This document shows positions 41,239-50,191 of a stretch of 64,000 bases of DNA, in pieces. The DNA is from Curtobacterium sp. 458 (GTDB lineage: Bacteria > Actinomycetota > Actinomycetes > Actinomycetales > Microbacteriaceae): positions 942,072 through 1,006,071 of the forward strand of contig NZ_CP129104.1 of assembly GCF_030406605.1 (NCBI RefSeq), read 5' to 3'. Within the stretch, counting starts at the first letter, position 1. The number at the start of each line of letters is the position of its first letter. The position numbers were made by a program, and so were the translations under genes. The notes beneath the pieces are model-generated. The model worked only from the letters and a program-made list of their open reading frames with translations, ran no database searches and had not been told where the DNA came from.

Positions 41239-42609
41239 CTACTGCACCACCGGCTGCGGCAGTGCGGCGAGGATCTCGGCGGCCGCTTCGCGGCCCATCC
41301 GCACCGCCCCGTCCACGTGCTGGTACCCGTGCCCGGCGAGGTCGCTCGACGCGAACCGCAGCGGTCCGACGGCGGCGCGCTGGTCGGCGCCGTACCGGAC
41401 GAGCCCGCCGAGGTCGAAGCTCGCGGCGTAGGCGCCACGGGTCCACTCCTCGGTGCCCCAGTCGCTCTCGTAGTAGACGACCGGGCGGCGCGCCTCGTCA
41501 CCGTAGTAGTGCGCGAGCGAGTCGAGCACGCGGGCCTTGCGTTCCACCGCCGACAGCGCGAAGACGTCGTCCGCGTGCTGGTCGGAGACGAACCCGACGA
41601 GCGTGCCCTGCTCCGAGCCGTGCATCGAGTTGTCGTACGCCTCGTGCACGAGCTCGTACGGGCTGAACGCGGTGCCGGACAGCCCCGCGCCCCGCCAGAA
41701 CGGCCGGTCGTAGACGGCGTGCACCTTGATGACGAAGCCCATCGAGAGGTGCTGGTGGAGCTGGTGCTGCCGTCGGGGCAGCGGCGGCTCGTAGGAGATC
41801 CGCGAGTACAGGGGCGGCGGGACGGCCACGAGGGCCTGCCGCGCTCGGACCTCGACGCCGCCGTCGGCGATCGCGACCACGCCCTCGTCGTCCCAGCGGA
41901 GCGTCCGGACCGGGGCGTTCAGGTGCACGTCGTCGCCGAGCCGGGCGGCCAGGCGCTCGGAGACCTGCTGCATCCCGCCGACGACGCGCTTGTCGAGGAT
42001 GAAGTCGGCGTCGACGAGGTTCGAGAAGCTCCCCGCGGAGGCCGCCATGAGCAGGGCCTGCAGGGCGGAGAACGTGTGCGCGGGCTTCGTCAACATCGCG
42101 CCGGCGATGAAGAGCTCGACGTTCTCGGTCGCGACCCGGTCGTCGCTGAGCCGCCGGAGCCACTCGCGGAAGGAGACCTCGTCGAGCGCCGCGGCGTCCG
42201 GCGTCTCCCAGGGCCGCGACGGGTCGACCTTCGCGACGTACTCGTCCACGACGGCCACGAGCCGTTCGATCTCGGTCGCGGTGGCCTCGGGCAGCGGGAA
42301 GATGTCGCCGGTGTACTCGGTGCGGGAGCCGTGCTGGTCGATGTAGACGCTCGAGCCCTCGCGGTACCGGTCGTACGTCGCGAGCCCGAGCTGGTCGAGC
42401 GTCTCGAGCAGGGCGGTCTGGTCCGGGGAGACCCACTGCCCGCCGATCTCGAGCGTGACGCCCTCGATGTCGTTCGTCCACGTCCGGCCGCCGACGCGGT
42501 CACGGGCCTCGAGCACGGCGACGCTCCGGCCCTGCGCGACGAGACGGTTCGCGGCGACGAGGCCGGTCACCCCGGCGCCGATGACGACGACGTCCTTCTC
42601 GATGGTCAT
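41239..42609 (-). CDS. puo: Putrescine oxidase (flavin amine oxidase)
   Basis: A 456-residue FAD amine oxidase. It has VVVIGAGVTGLVAANRL, EARDRVGGRTWTND and GGQWVSPDQTALLETL, which place it with actinobacterial putrescine oxidases, and the C-terminal FAD block SSDLAGHGYQHVDGAVRMG. It turns putrescine into 4-aminobutanal, ammonia and hydrogen peroxide. It overlaps gabD (ATGA) and shares the gabT-gabD-puo operon, which would take the product to succinate. Substrate specificity is inferred from family and neighbours. Confidence 0.86.
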   Translation of the reverse strand: MTIEKDVVVIGAGVTGLVAANRLVAQGRSVAVLEARDRVGGRTWTNDIEGVTLEIGGQWVSPDQTALLETLDQLGLATYDRYREGSSVYIDQHGSRTEYTGDIFPLPEATATEIERLVAVVDEYVAKVDPSRPWETPDAAALDEVSFREWLRRLSDDRVATENVELFIAGAMLTKPAHTFSALQALLMAASAGSFSNLVDADFILDKRVVGGMQQVSERLAARLGDDVHLNAPVRTLRWDDEGVVAIADGGVEVRARQALVAVPPPLYSRISYEPPLPRRQHQLHQHLSMGFVIKVHAVYDRPFWRGAGLSGTAFSPYELVHEAYDNSMHGSEQGTLVGFVSDQHADDVFALSAVERKARVLDSLAHYYGDEARRPVVYYESDWGTEEWTRGAYAASFDLGGLVRYGADQRAAVGPLRFASSDLAGHGYQHVDGAVRMGREAAAEILAALPQPVVQ

Positions 42610-44126
42610 CGCTGCGTTCCCTTCGTGCGCCCGAACGGGTCGGGCGTCAGTGTGTACATGGTCTCGAGGTACTCGTGCAGGCCCTCGCCGCCGCCCTCGC
42701 GGCCGAGCCCGGACTGCTTGACGCCGCCGAACGGGGCGGAGGCGTTCGACACGATGCCGGTGTTCAGCCCGAGCATGCCGGTCTCGAGCCGCTCCATGAG
42801 CCGCTGTCCGCGGGCGGGGTCCTCGGTGAACGCGTACCCGACGAGGCCGTACTCGGTGTCGTTCGCCGCGGCGATGCCCTCGTCCTCGGAGGAGAAGGTG
42901 CGGATCGCGAGGACCGGTCCGAAGATCTCGTCGCGGAGCAGGTCGCTGCCGGGCTGCACGTCGGTGATCACCGTCGGCGCGTAGAACGTCCCGGGGCCGT
43001 CCACGGGCTGGCCGCCGGTGCGGAGGGTGGCGCCTCGGTCGAGGGCGTCGGTCACGAGCCGGTGCGCCTTGTCGACGGCGCGCTGGTCGATGAGCGGTCC
43101 GATGGCGACGCCGTCCTCGGTGCCGCGGCCGACGGTCATCGCCTCGACGCGTTCCGTGAGCCGCCGGGCGAACTCCTCGGCGACCGACTCCTGCACGATG
43201 AACCGGTTGGCCGCGGTGCACGCCTGCCCGGTGTTGCGGAACTTCGCCGCGAGGGCACCCTCGACGGCGAGGTCGAGGTCGGCGTCCTCGAAGACGAGGA
43301 ACGGCGCGTTGCCCCCGAGCTCCATGCTCGTGCGGAGGACGTTCTGCGCGGCCTGCGCGAGCAGTGTCCGGCCGACGGGGGTCGACCCCGTGAACGACAG
43401 CTTGCGGAGCCGGGGGTCGTTGATGATCGGTTCGGAGAGCGCGCCGGCGTGGCTCGTCGGGACGACGTTGACGACCCCGGCGGGCACCCCGGCCTCGAGC
43501 AGCAGGTCCGCGAACAGCAGGGTCGTGAGCGGGGTGAGCTCGGCCGGCTTCACGACCGCGGTGCACCCGGCGGCGAGCGCGGGGGCGATCTTGCGCGTCG
43601 CCATCGCGAGCGGGAAGTTCCACGGGGTGATGAGGAACGTCGGACCGACGGGCTTGTGGGTGACGATCGCGCGCCCGGAGCCCTCGGGGTTGGTGCCGTA
43701 GGAGCCGCCGATCCGGACGGCCTCCTCGGAGAACCAGCGGAGGAACTCGCCGCCGTACGTGACCTCGCCGTTCGCCTCGGCGAGCGGCTTGCCCATCTCG
43801 AGCGTCATGAGGAGCGCGAAGTCCGCGCGGCGCTCCTGGAGCAGGTCGAACGCCTTCCGCAGGACCTCGGCGCGCTGCCGCGGCGGGGTCGACGCCCAGG
43901 CCTGCTGGGCAGCTGCGGCGGCGTCGAGGGCACGGACACCGTCTTCGGGGGTTGCATCGGCGATCTCGAGGAGCGTCTCCCCGGTCGACGGGTCGACGAC
44001 GGGGAACGTCGCGCCGTCGGCTGCCTGCTGCCAGGTGCCGTCGACCAGGAGGCCCGTGGGGACCTTCGCGAGCAGCTCGCGTTCGGCGTCGGTGCGGGTG
44101 CTGAGGTCGGTCTGGGTGTCGGTCAT
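42606..44126 (-). CDS. gabD: Succinate-semialdehyde dehydrogenase (second copy)
   Basis: A 506-residue aldehyde dehydrogenase of the long GabD/SSADH I type. It has ITPWNFPLAMATRKIAPALAAG, the Glu in MELGGNAPFLVFEDADLDLA, the Cys in FRNTGQACTAANRFIV and the end PFGGVKQSGLGREGGGEGL. It is 46 residues longer than the copy at 35439 and belongs to a different subgroup, so the pair are not recent duplicates. It is coupled to gabT upstream and puo downstream by 4-nt overlaps. Confidence 0.92.
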   Translation of the reverse strand: MTDTQTDLSTRTDAERELLAKVPTGLLVDGTWQQAADGATFPVVDPSTGETLLEIADATPEDGVRALDAAAAAQQAWASTPPRQRAEVLRKAFDLLQERRADFALLMTLEMGKPLAEANGEVTYGGEFLRWFSEEAVRIGGSYGTNPEGSGRAIVTHKPVGPTFLITPWNFPLAMATRKIAPALAAGCTAVVKPAELTPLTTLLFADLLLEAGVPAGVVNVVPTSHAGALSEPIINDPRLRKLSFTGSTPVGRTLLAQAAQNVLRTSMELGGNAPFLVFEDADLDLAVEGALAAKFRNTGQACTAANRFIVQESVAEEFARRLTERVEAMTVGRGTEDGVAIGPLIDQRAVDKAHRLVTDALDRGATLRTGGQPVDGPGTFYAPTVITDVQPGSDLLRDEIFGPVLAIRTFSSEDEGIAAANDTEYGLVGYAFTEDPARGQRLMERLETGMLGLNTGIVSNASAPFGGVKQSGLGREGGGEGLHEYLETMYTLTPDPFGRTKGTQR

Positions 44127-45487
44127 GCTGCGGCGAGTCCTTCCAGGACGACGTCCAGGCCTTCGCGGAGGAGGGCGTCGTCGATCGCGAGCGGGGGGAG
44201 GAAGCGGAGGACGTTGCCGTACGTCCCCGCGGTGAGCGCGATCACACCGTGCTCGTACGCGTACTTGACCACACGACCGGTGAGCGCGGCATCGGGTTCG
44301 CCGGTCTCCGGGTCGACGAGCTCGATCGCGACCATGGCGCCGCGGCCCCGGACGTCGCCGATGCGGGGGTCCTCGGCCTGCGCGGAACGGAGGCGCCCGA
44401 GCAGGAGGTCGCCGATGGCTGCCGCGCGCTCCACGAGCCCGTCGTGCTCGAAGGCGTCGATCGCGGCGAGTGCGGCGGCGCAGGCGACCGGGTTGCCCCC
44501 GTACGTGCCGCCGAGGCCGCCGACGTGCGCGGAGTCCATGATGTCGGCACGACCGGTGACGGCGGAGAGCGGCATCCCGCCGGCCATGCCCTTCGCGGTC
44601 GTGACGAGGTCGGGGACGATGCCCTCGTGCTCGCTGGCGAACATCGCGCCGGTGCGGGCGAACCCGGTCTGGACCTCGTCGGCGATGAAGACGACGCCGT
44701 TCGCGGTCGCCCACTCGGACAGCGCCGACAGGAACCCTGGTGCGGGGACGACGAAGCCGCCCTCGCCCTGGATCGGCTCGATGAGCACGGCCGCGGTGTT
44801 CTCGGTGCCGACCTGCTTCTCGATCTGGGTGATCGCGCGCTTCGCGGCCTCGGCGCCGGACAGGCCGCCGTCGCGGAAGGGGTAGGACATCGGGACGCGG
44901 TAGACCTCGGGGGCGAACGGGCCGAAGCCGTTCTTGTACGGCTGGTTCTTCGCCGTCAGCGCCATCGTGAGGTTCGTCCGACCGTGGTACGCGTGGTCGA
45001 ACACCACGACGGCCTGCTTGCCGGTGTGCTTGCGCGCGATCTTCACGGCGTTCTCGACGGCCTCGGCACCGGAGTTGAACAGGGCCGTCCGCTTCTCGTG
45101 GTCACCGGGGGTCAGCCGGTTCAGGGCCTCGGCCACCTCGACGTAGCCGTCGTACGCCGCGATCGTGAAGCACGTGTGCGTGAACGACGCGACCTGCTGC
45201 TGCACGGCCTCGACCACGCGGGGGTGGGCGTTGCCGACGCTCGTCACGGCGATGCCGGACCCGAGGTCGACGAACGAGTTGCCGTCCGCGTCGACGACGA
45301 CACCGCCCCCGGCCGCGACGACCGCGATCGGTACCGCGACCCCGACGCCTGCGGCCACCGCGGCGCGCTTGCGGTCCATGAGCTCCCGCGAGCGGGGACC
45401 CGGCACCTCGGTGACGAGCCGGCGCTCCTGCGGCAGCGAGGGGCCGCCCGTGGCGGCGCTGGTCGAGGGTGCGACGGTGGAGGTCAT
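44123..45487 (-). CDS. gabT: 4-aminobutyrate aminotransferase
   Basis: A 454-residue PLP enzyme. The PLP Lys lies in LVTTAKGMAGGMPLSAV, the Asp in VFIADEVQTGFARTG, NSGAEAVENAVKIAR forms the phosphate cup, and IEPIQGEGGFVVP matches GabT. It converts GABA and 2-oxoglutarate to succinate semialdehyde and glutamate. It is the first gene of its operon. The start ATG 45487 is 6 nt after TACGAT, so it is leaderless. It is divergent from a PucR-type regulator. Confidence 0.93.
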   Translation of the reverse strand: MTSTVAPSTSAATGGPSLPQERRLVTEVPGPRSRELMDRKRAAVAAGVGVAVPIAVVAAGGGVVVDADGNSFVDLGSGIAVTSVGNAHPRVVEAVQQQVASFTHTCFTIAAYDGYVEVAEALNRLTPGDHEKRTALFNSGAEAVENAVKIARKHTGKQAVVVFDHAYHGRTNLTMALTAKNQPYKNGFGPFAPEVYRVPMSYPFRDGGLSGAEAAKRAITQIEKQVGTENTAAVLIEPIQGEGGFVVPAPGFLSALSEWATANGVVFIADEVQTGFARTGAMFASEHEGIVPDLVTTAKGMAGGMPLSAVTGRADIMDSAHVGGLGGTYGGNPVACAAALAAIDAFEHDGLVERAAAIGDLLLGRLRSAQAEDPRIGDVRGRGAMVAIELVDPETGEPDAALTGRVVKYAYEHGVIALTAGTYGNVLRFLPPLAIDDALLREGLDVVLEGLAAA

Positions 45488-45579
45488 GCGGCGATCGTAG
45501 GAGCCTCGCGCCGGGAGCCCCACCGTCCACGGCGTACAGCAGTACTGGCCTCGTTCGCCATAGCGGATAGAGTCCGACC
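45488..45579. promoter_or_regulatory. Divergent leaderless promoters of gabT and pucR-type gene
   Basis: The minus-strand -10 TACGAT is at 45499-45494, 6 nt before gabT; the plus-strand -10 TAGAGT is at 45568-45573, 6 nt before ATG 45580. The 68 bp between must hold both -35 regions and any binding site for the regulator. Confidence 0.6.
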
Positions 45580-47166
45580 ATGTCCGCGACCCTGCGTTCC
45601 CTGCTCCACCGCGCCGACCTCCGGCTCCGGCTGCTCACGCGCGACGACGCCCCGGCGCTGGACGCCCCGCTGTCCTGGCTGCACAGCTCCGACCTCGAGG
45701 ACCCGACGCCGTTCCTCGCCGACGGGCAGGGCCTGCTGACGACGGGCACACAGTTCGGCGACGCCGAGGTGGACGCGGAGGTCGCCGAGGGCTACGTCGA
45801 CCGACTCCGGCGGCGCGGCGTCGTCGCGCTCGGATTCGGCACGGAGGTCGTCCGGAACGGCACCCCGGCGTCGCTGGTCGCGGCCTGTGACGCGCACGGC
45901 CTGCCGCTCTTCGAGGTGCCCTACGAGACGTCGTTCATCGCCGTCGCGCAGGCGAACGCCGACGCGGTGTCCCGCGAGGCCAACGCCCGGAACGCGTGGG
46001 CACTCGCGGCACAGCGGGCGATCTCGCTCGCGGCGATGCGGCCGGACGGGCTCGGCGCGACGATCGCCGAGCTCTCCCGGCAGCTCGACGGCTGGGTCGG
46101 GCTCTTCGACCTCTCCGGGCGGCTCGACCGCGGGTTCCCCGACGGTGCCGTCCCGGTCACCGACCTCGACGTGCTGCGGTCCGAGGCGCTGCGGCTCCTG
46201 CGCGCGGGTCAGCGGGCGAGCCTGCCGGTCACCACCGAGCACCGCACCGGGTACACGCTCCAGACGCTCGGCAGCGGCGGGCACCTCGCCGGTGTGCTGG
46301 CGATCCAGAACGGCGGGGCGCTCGACCGGGCGGGCCGCGAGGTCGTCACCGCCGTCATCGCCCTCGCCGGACTGGCCCTGCAGCAGAACCGCGAGCTCGC
46401 CCGGGCCCGGGGGCTCCTGCGCACCGGACTCCTCACGATGCTGTCGGTCGGGGACCCGGCCGTCGTCGACTCGACCTCGCGCGAGGTCTGGGGGCCGTTG
46501 CCCGCGGAACCGGTGCGGATCGCGGCCGTCGACGTGGCCGACCAGGACCTCGACGCGGTCGTCGACCTGCTCGAGCTCTGGGTGCAGGACCGCCCCGGCC
46601 GCTTGTTCTTCGCCGTGGACGACGCGCTCTTCCTCTGCGTCGGCGCGGAGGACACCGCGGTGGTCGAGGAGCTCGTCGACCGCTTCGAACTGCACGCCGG
46701 ACTCTCCGACGGGGCCTCGTACCGGTACTTCGGCCGCGCCCGCACCGAGGCCGTGCAGGCGCTCGACCGGCGCCGCGAAGGACGTCCCGGCACGACCGAG
46801 TTCGGCGACCTCGCCCGTGAGGGGGTGCTCGCCCACCTGGCCCACGTCGACGTCGACGCCGGGGCCGTCGCACGCGCCTTCCTCGCCCCGCTGCTCGACC
46901 ACGACCGGGCCTCGGGGACCGATCTCACCCGGACCGTCCGGACCTGGCTGGAGCAGAACTGCGAGTACGACCGCACCGCGCAGGCCCTCGGCGTCCACCG
47001 GCACACCGCCCGCGCCCGGGTGGAACACGCCGGCCGGCTGCTCGACCGCGACCTCTCCGCGTTCGCCACCCGCGCCGACCTCTGGGCCGCGTTCGTCGTC
47101 GACGGCAGCGGCGGCCCGATCGGCGCCACCGGTACGACCGGCACCGGCGGAGTGGCTGCCGTCTAG
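45580..47166 (+). CDS. PucR-family transcription regulator
   Basis: A 528-residue regulator. The N-terminal about 125 residues are a PucR sensor domain (SWLHSSDLEDPTPFLADGQGLLTTG, GVVALGFGT), the middle is a GAF-like or GGDEF-like region, and the C-terminal HTH_30 is DLTRTVRTWLEQNCEYDRTAQALGVHRHTARARVEHAGRLL (here from about 455). PucR relatives activate nitrogen-compound catabolism; this one probably controls the divergent gabT-gabD-puo operon. The end is a Gly/Thr-rich tail. Confidence 0.9.
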   Translation: MSATLRSLLHRADLRLRLLTRDDAPALDAPLSWLHSSDLEDPTPFLADGQGLLTTGTQFGDAEVDAEVAEGYVDRLRRRGVVALGFGTEVVRNGTPASLVAACDAHGLPLFEVPYETSFIAVAQANADAVSREANARNAWALAAQRAISLAAMRPDGLGATIAELSRQLDGWVGLFDLSGRLDRGFPDGAVPVTDLDVLRSEALRLLRAGQRASLPVTTEHRTGYTLQTLGSGGHLAGVLAIQNGGALDRAGREVVTAVIALAGLALQQNRELARARGLLRTGLLTMLSVGDPAVVDSTSREVWGPLPAEPVRIAAVDVADQDLDAVVDLLELWVQDRPGRLFFAVDDALFLCVGAEDTAVVEELVDRFELHAGLSDGASYRYFGRARTEAVQALDRRREGRPGTTEFGDLAREGVLAHLAHVDVDAGAVARAFLAPLLDHDRASGTDLTRTVRTWLEQNCEYDRTAQALGVHRHTARARVEHAGRLLDRDLSAFATRADLWAAFVVDGSGGPIGATGTTGTGGVAAV

Positions 47167-47169
47167 GCT
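47164..47169 (+). promoter_or_regulatory. -10 box, leaderless promoter (contains a stop codon)
   Basis: TAGGCT lies 6 nt before GTG 47176; its first three bases are the TAG stop codon of the PucR gene, so the box is built into the gene end. Confidence 0.6.
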
Positions 47170-47175
47170 GTGCGC

Positions 47176-47793
47176 GTGCCGACCACACCGCCCCGCCGGC
47201 GCCTCAGCCCGGCCGAGCGGGAGTCCCAGATCACCGAGACGGCCGCCGCGGTCGCCCGTACCGACGGCCTCACCGCCGTCACGCTGCGCGGGGTCGCCGC
47301 GGCCGTCGGGGTCGCCCCCTCACTCGTGGCGCACTACCGCCCGGTGATGGAGGACCTCGTCGGCGAGACGTTCCGCTCGATCGCGTCGGCCGAGGTCGCC
47401 GAGGTCGCCGGGCTCGTGGCCCACGAGGCCGACCCGGTCGCACGGCTGGCCGTCCTGGTCACCGCCGTCACCGATCCCGCCCGCGACGACGTGGCCGTCC
47501 TCTGGGCCGACGCCTGGAGCCTCGGCCGGACGAACGCGGTGCTCGCCGCCGCCGCGCGCGACGTCATGGACGACTGGCAGCGGCTCGCGACCGCTGTCGT
47601 CGAGGCGGGGGTGGGCGCCGGGGTCCTGCACGCCGAGGACCCGGCGGCCGTCGGACGGCTGCTCTTCGCCCTCGTCGACGCCACGAACGGCTACGCCCTC
47701 GTCGACCACCTCGACCGGTCGACGCGTGACGATCTCGTCCGGAGCACGATCGCCCGCGCCGTCGGCCTCGACGCGGCCACCCTGCGGCGCTGA
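47176..47793 (+). CDS. TetR-family regulator
   Basis: A 205-residue regulator. The N-terminal HTH reads ESQITETAAAVARTDGLTAVTLRGVAAAVGVAPSLVAHYRP, which is close to the BetI-like TetR group. The C-terminal domain (VARLAVLVTAVTD, VLWADAWSLGRTN) forms the ligand pocket and dimer interface. GTG 47176 is chosen over GTG 47170 because of the leaderless -10 box. Ligand unknown; it may regulate the amine genes or the downstream hydrolase. Confidence 0.88.
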   Translation: MPTTPPRRRLSPAERESQITETAAAVARTDGLTAVTLRGVAAAVGVAPSLVAHYRPVMEDLVGETFRSIASAEVAEVAGLVAHEADPVARLAVLVTAVTDPARDDVAVLWADAWSLGRTNAVLAAAARDVMDDWQRLATAVVEAGVGAGVLHAEDPAAVGRLLFALVDATNGYALVDHLDRSTRDDLVRSTIARAVGLDAATLRR

Positions 47794-47833
47794 GCGTCGT
47801 CGCCGCGCGAGCGCAGCGCGACCGCGCACCGGA

Positions 47834-47869
47834 CTGGAGGCACGGGTCGGGCCCGCCCCGTGCCTCCAG
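47834..47869. repeat. Family A palindrome, copy A7
   Basis: CTGGAGGCACGGGTCGGG (47834-47851) with its complement (47852-47869), one mismatch, no loop. It lies between the convergent TetR and hydrolase genes. Confidence 0.85.
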
Positions 47870-47886
47870 ATCGGAGGTGGCAACGC

Positions 47887-48873
47887 TCACCCCAGGACGC
47901 GCGCCGTCCAGTCGGCGAGCGCCGCGACCGCGCGGCGGGACACCGCCGCGTCCGGGACCATGCTCGTGAAGCCGTGGAACGCGCCCGGCCAGACGTGCAG
48001 CTCCGCGTCGACGCCCGCGGCCCAGAGGGCGCTCGCGTAGGCGACCGTCTCGTCGCGGAAGACCTCCGCGGTGCCGCAGTCGAGGTACGTCGGCGGGAGC
48101 CCGTCGAGGTCCGTCGCCCGTGCCGGCGCGGCGTACTCGGACACGTCTGCGGTCGCGCGGCGGGCGCCGAGGTACGCGTCCCAGCCGAAGCGCGTGAGCT
48201 GCCGGTCCGCGACCCCGACGCCGTCGATCTGCCGGGTCGACACGGACGCATCGCGGTCGTCGAGCATCGGCGAGACGAGCACCTGCGCGAGCACGCTCGG
48301 CCCCTGCCGGTCACGGGCGAGCAGGACCGTCCCCGCCGCGAGCCCTCCGCCCGCGCTCTGCCCGGCGACGACGATGCGCTCCGGATCGACCCCGAGCTCC
48401 TCGGCGTGCTCCGCGACCCAGACCAGTCCGGCGTAGCAGTCCTCGACCGGGTACGGATCGGGGTGCTCGGGCGCGAGGCGGTAGTCGACGCTCACGAGCA
48501 CGACGTCGTGGTGGTCGAGGAGCCACGGGTCGTAGGAGTCGAGGTTGCCGAGGTGGTGCCCGAACACCATGCCGCCGCCGTGGATCGCGTACACGACCGG
48601 CGCGGTGCCGGTGCGGCCTCGGCGCTGGATGACCGCGAGGTCGATCGGATCGCCGAGGTGTCCCGGCACGCTGATGCTGCGCCGTTCGAGCCCGCGGCTC
48701 TCGAGACGGGCGTCGAGCTCGGCCTCGGTGACGTCGAGCTGGCGCATCCGGGGCAGGGCCTCGGGTGTCACGGTGAACGGTCCGCGGGCGGCGAGCGCGT
48801 CGAGGAACGGGACGAGCTCGGGGTCGAACGGCGGGTAGGCGAGACGGTCGCTGGGCACGGGGTGGATCGGCAC
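47887..48873 (-). CDS. Alpha/beta hydrolase of the hormone-sensitive lipase (HSL) family
   Basis: A 328-residue cytoplasmic esterase. The oxyanion-hole motif HGGGM (AIHGGGMVFG), the nucleophile elbow GQSAGGGLAAG, Asp in LDCGTAEVFRDE and His in AFHGFTSMVP form the HSL catalytic set. It cleaves short- or medium-chain esters; the natural substrate is unknown. The start GTG 48873 is chosen for AAGGAG 8 nt upstream. A -10-like TAGGGT is at 48972-48967, giving a leader of about 90 nt. Confidence 0.88.
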   Translation of the reverse strand: MPIHPVPSDRLAYPPFDPELVPFLDALAARGPFTVTPEALPRMRQLDVTEAELDARLESRGLERRSISVPGHLGDPIDLAVIQRRGRTGTAPVVYAIHGGGMVFGHHLGNLDSYDPWLLDHHDVVLVSVDYRLAPEHPDPYPVEDCYAGLVWVAEHAEELGVDPERIVVAGQSAGGGLAAGTVLLARDRQGPSVLAQVLVSPMLDDRDASVSTRQIDGVGVADRQLTRFGWDAYLGARRATADVSEYAAPARATDLDGLPPTYLDCGTAEVFRDETVAYASALWAAGVDAELHVWPGAFHGFTSMVPDAAVSRRAVAALADWTARVLG

Positions 48874-49153
48874 GGGGTGCACTCCTTCGGTGAGAAGTGG
48901 CGACTCCCGTGAGACGCGTGCGTGGTCTCGTGCGCCGGAGCCCACGGACGTTTTCCCTCTGCCGCGACCCTAGCGCACCGTCACGGTCCCTCCCGGTTCC
49001 GCTCCCGCCGACGGCGGACCGCGACCAGAAGCGCAGCAATGCCATGTTTTACATTTCAATACTGGCGCGCCAAGGTGGGCGATGTGGCGGCTGCGATCGC
49101 CACGAAAGACGAAACATGCCGGCACCGACGCCGGAGAGAAGGGGAAGACGTCC

Positions 49154-49891
49154 GTGAGTTCGAAGAAACATCAGCGTGTCGCCGCGATCGGCCTTGGCCC
49201 ACTCGTGGTTGCGGCATCGACGTTGCTCGTTGCCCCGGCGAACGCAGCGACCCGCACAGCCGAGGCGGCAGACATCTCATCTCCGGCCACGTCTGTTCTC
49301 AAGGAGATCAGACGCGAACTCGTGATTTCCGGCTCAGGCGCAGAACTCGCCTCCTTTGACCGTCTGAGCAGCACGCAACGCAACGAGCTTGCGTCCTACT
49401 TCCTCTACCCCGCGCCACGGGGCAACCCGAACGCCAGCGGTGCACCAGTCGAGCACGGAACGGTGCGGAGTTCGGGAGACTTCGAGTGGGGTGTCGACTT
49501 CGATGTGTCGGAGGCTGAGACACCGCTCGCTGAGCAGCCAGGAATCACCGCGGCCTCTCGCAGCTCCTGGGGAACGCAGTGGTTCTCATTCGCTGGGATC
49601 AAGCTCACTGAGACGAAGGTCTCCATGACCTACGAGTACAGCGGCACCACCGCCCGCAAGATGCTCGGCTACTCCTGCACTGTCGTTCGGAACATCCAGC
49701 CGTTCACCGAGGTGCGGACCTCGAAGAACAGCGGCTACGTCAGCGGTGGGCAAGCAACGTCGAAGTGCAAGGTCGTCGTGAAGCGCGGGGTCCTGACACC
49801 GTGGGGGACGGTTGCTTGGAGCACGTACTCGGCCATCCAGCGTCTCAGCGCGAGGGGGAACGGAGCGATCACGGCGAATCGCTGGGAGTGA
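49154..49891 (+). CDS. Secreted protein, unknown function
   Basis: A 245-residue exported protein. The signal peptide covers about 1-32 (basic start, then LGPLVVAASTLLVAPANA). The mature part has a helical segment, VLKEIRRELVISGSGAELASFDRL with SSTQRNELASYFLYP, then a beta-rich domain with two Cys (YSCTVV, TSKCKV) that probably pair, and conserved-looking Trp residues. Codon use is less G/C-biased than in neighbours and the upstream 100 bp are AT-richer, suggesting transfer. It is followed after 31 nt by a small PLDc_N-like membrane protein with a strong ribosome site, so the two may form a unit. No family recognised. Confidence 0.75.
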   Translation: MSSKKHQRVAAIGLGPLVVAASTLLVAPANAATRTAEAADISSPATSVLKEIRRELVISGSGAELASFDRLSSTQRNELASYFLYPAPRGNPNASGAPVEHGTVRSSGDFEWGVDFDVSEAETPLAEQPGITAASRSSWGTQWFSFAGIKLTETKVSMTYEYSGTTARKMLGYSCTVVRNIQPFTEVRTSKNSGYVSGGQATSKCKVVVKRGVLTPWGTVAWSTYSAIQRLSARGNGAITANRWE

Positions 49892-49922
49892 ACACCGTGC
49901 TGAACACCCAAGGAGGTAAGTC

Positions 49923-50159
49923 GTGAACCCTCTCGTACCGACCGTGCTGGACGGCACGTTGATGGTCGTCTCGCTCGTGGCGCTGGTGCTCTCGTTGGGC
50001 GCGTTCCTCTCCCTCGCTCGTGCAGGAGCGCTGACAGGTCGTCGTGGTCTCGCCTGGACGCTGGTGGTCCTGTTCGTCCCGTTCCTCGGGGCCACGGCGT
50101 GGTTCGTCGCACGGCACCGCGAGCGCGCGGCGGCGCGGCGGAAGCGCGGCGCCCACTGA
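49923..50159 (+). CDS. PLDc_N-like small membrane protein
   Basis: A 78-residue protein with two hydrophobic helices (about 12-34 and 43-63) and a basic tail. The second helix and its flank (GLAWTLVVLFVPFLGATAWFVARHR) match the PLDc_N motif. The GTG 49923 is preceded by AAGGAGGT, the best ribosome site in the window. It lies 31 nt after a secreted protein gene. PLDc_N proteins lack a catalytic domain and have been found next to secreted toxins as well as elsewhere, so an immunity-type role is only a guess. Confidence 0.8.
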   Translation: MNPLVPTVLDGTLMVVSLVALVLSLGAFLSLARAGALTGRRGLAWTLVVLFVPFLGATAWFVARHRERAAARRKRGAH

Positions 50160-50191
50160 CGCGGTGCGATCCCACCGTGACCACACGACGA

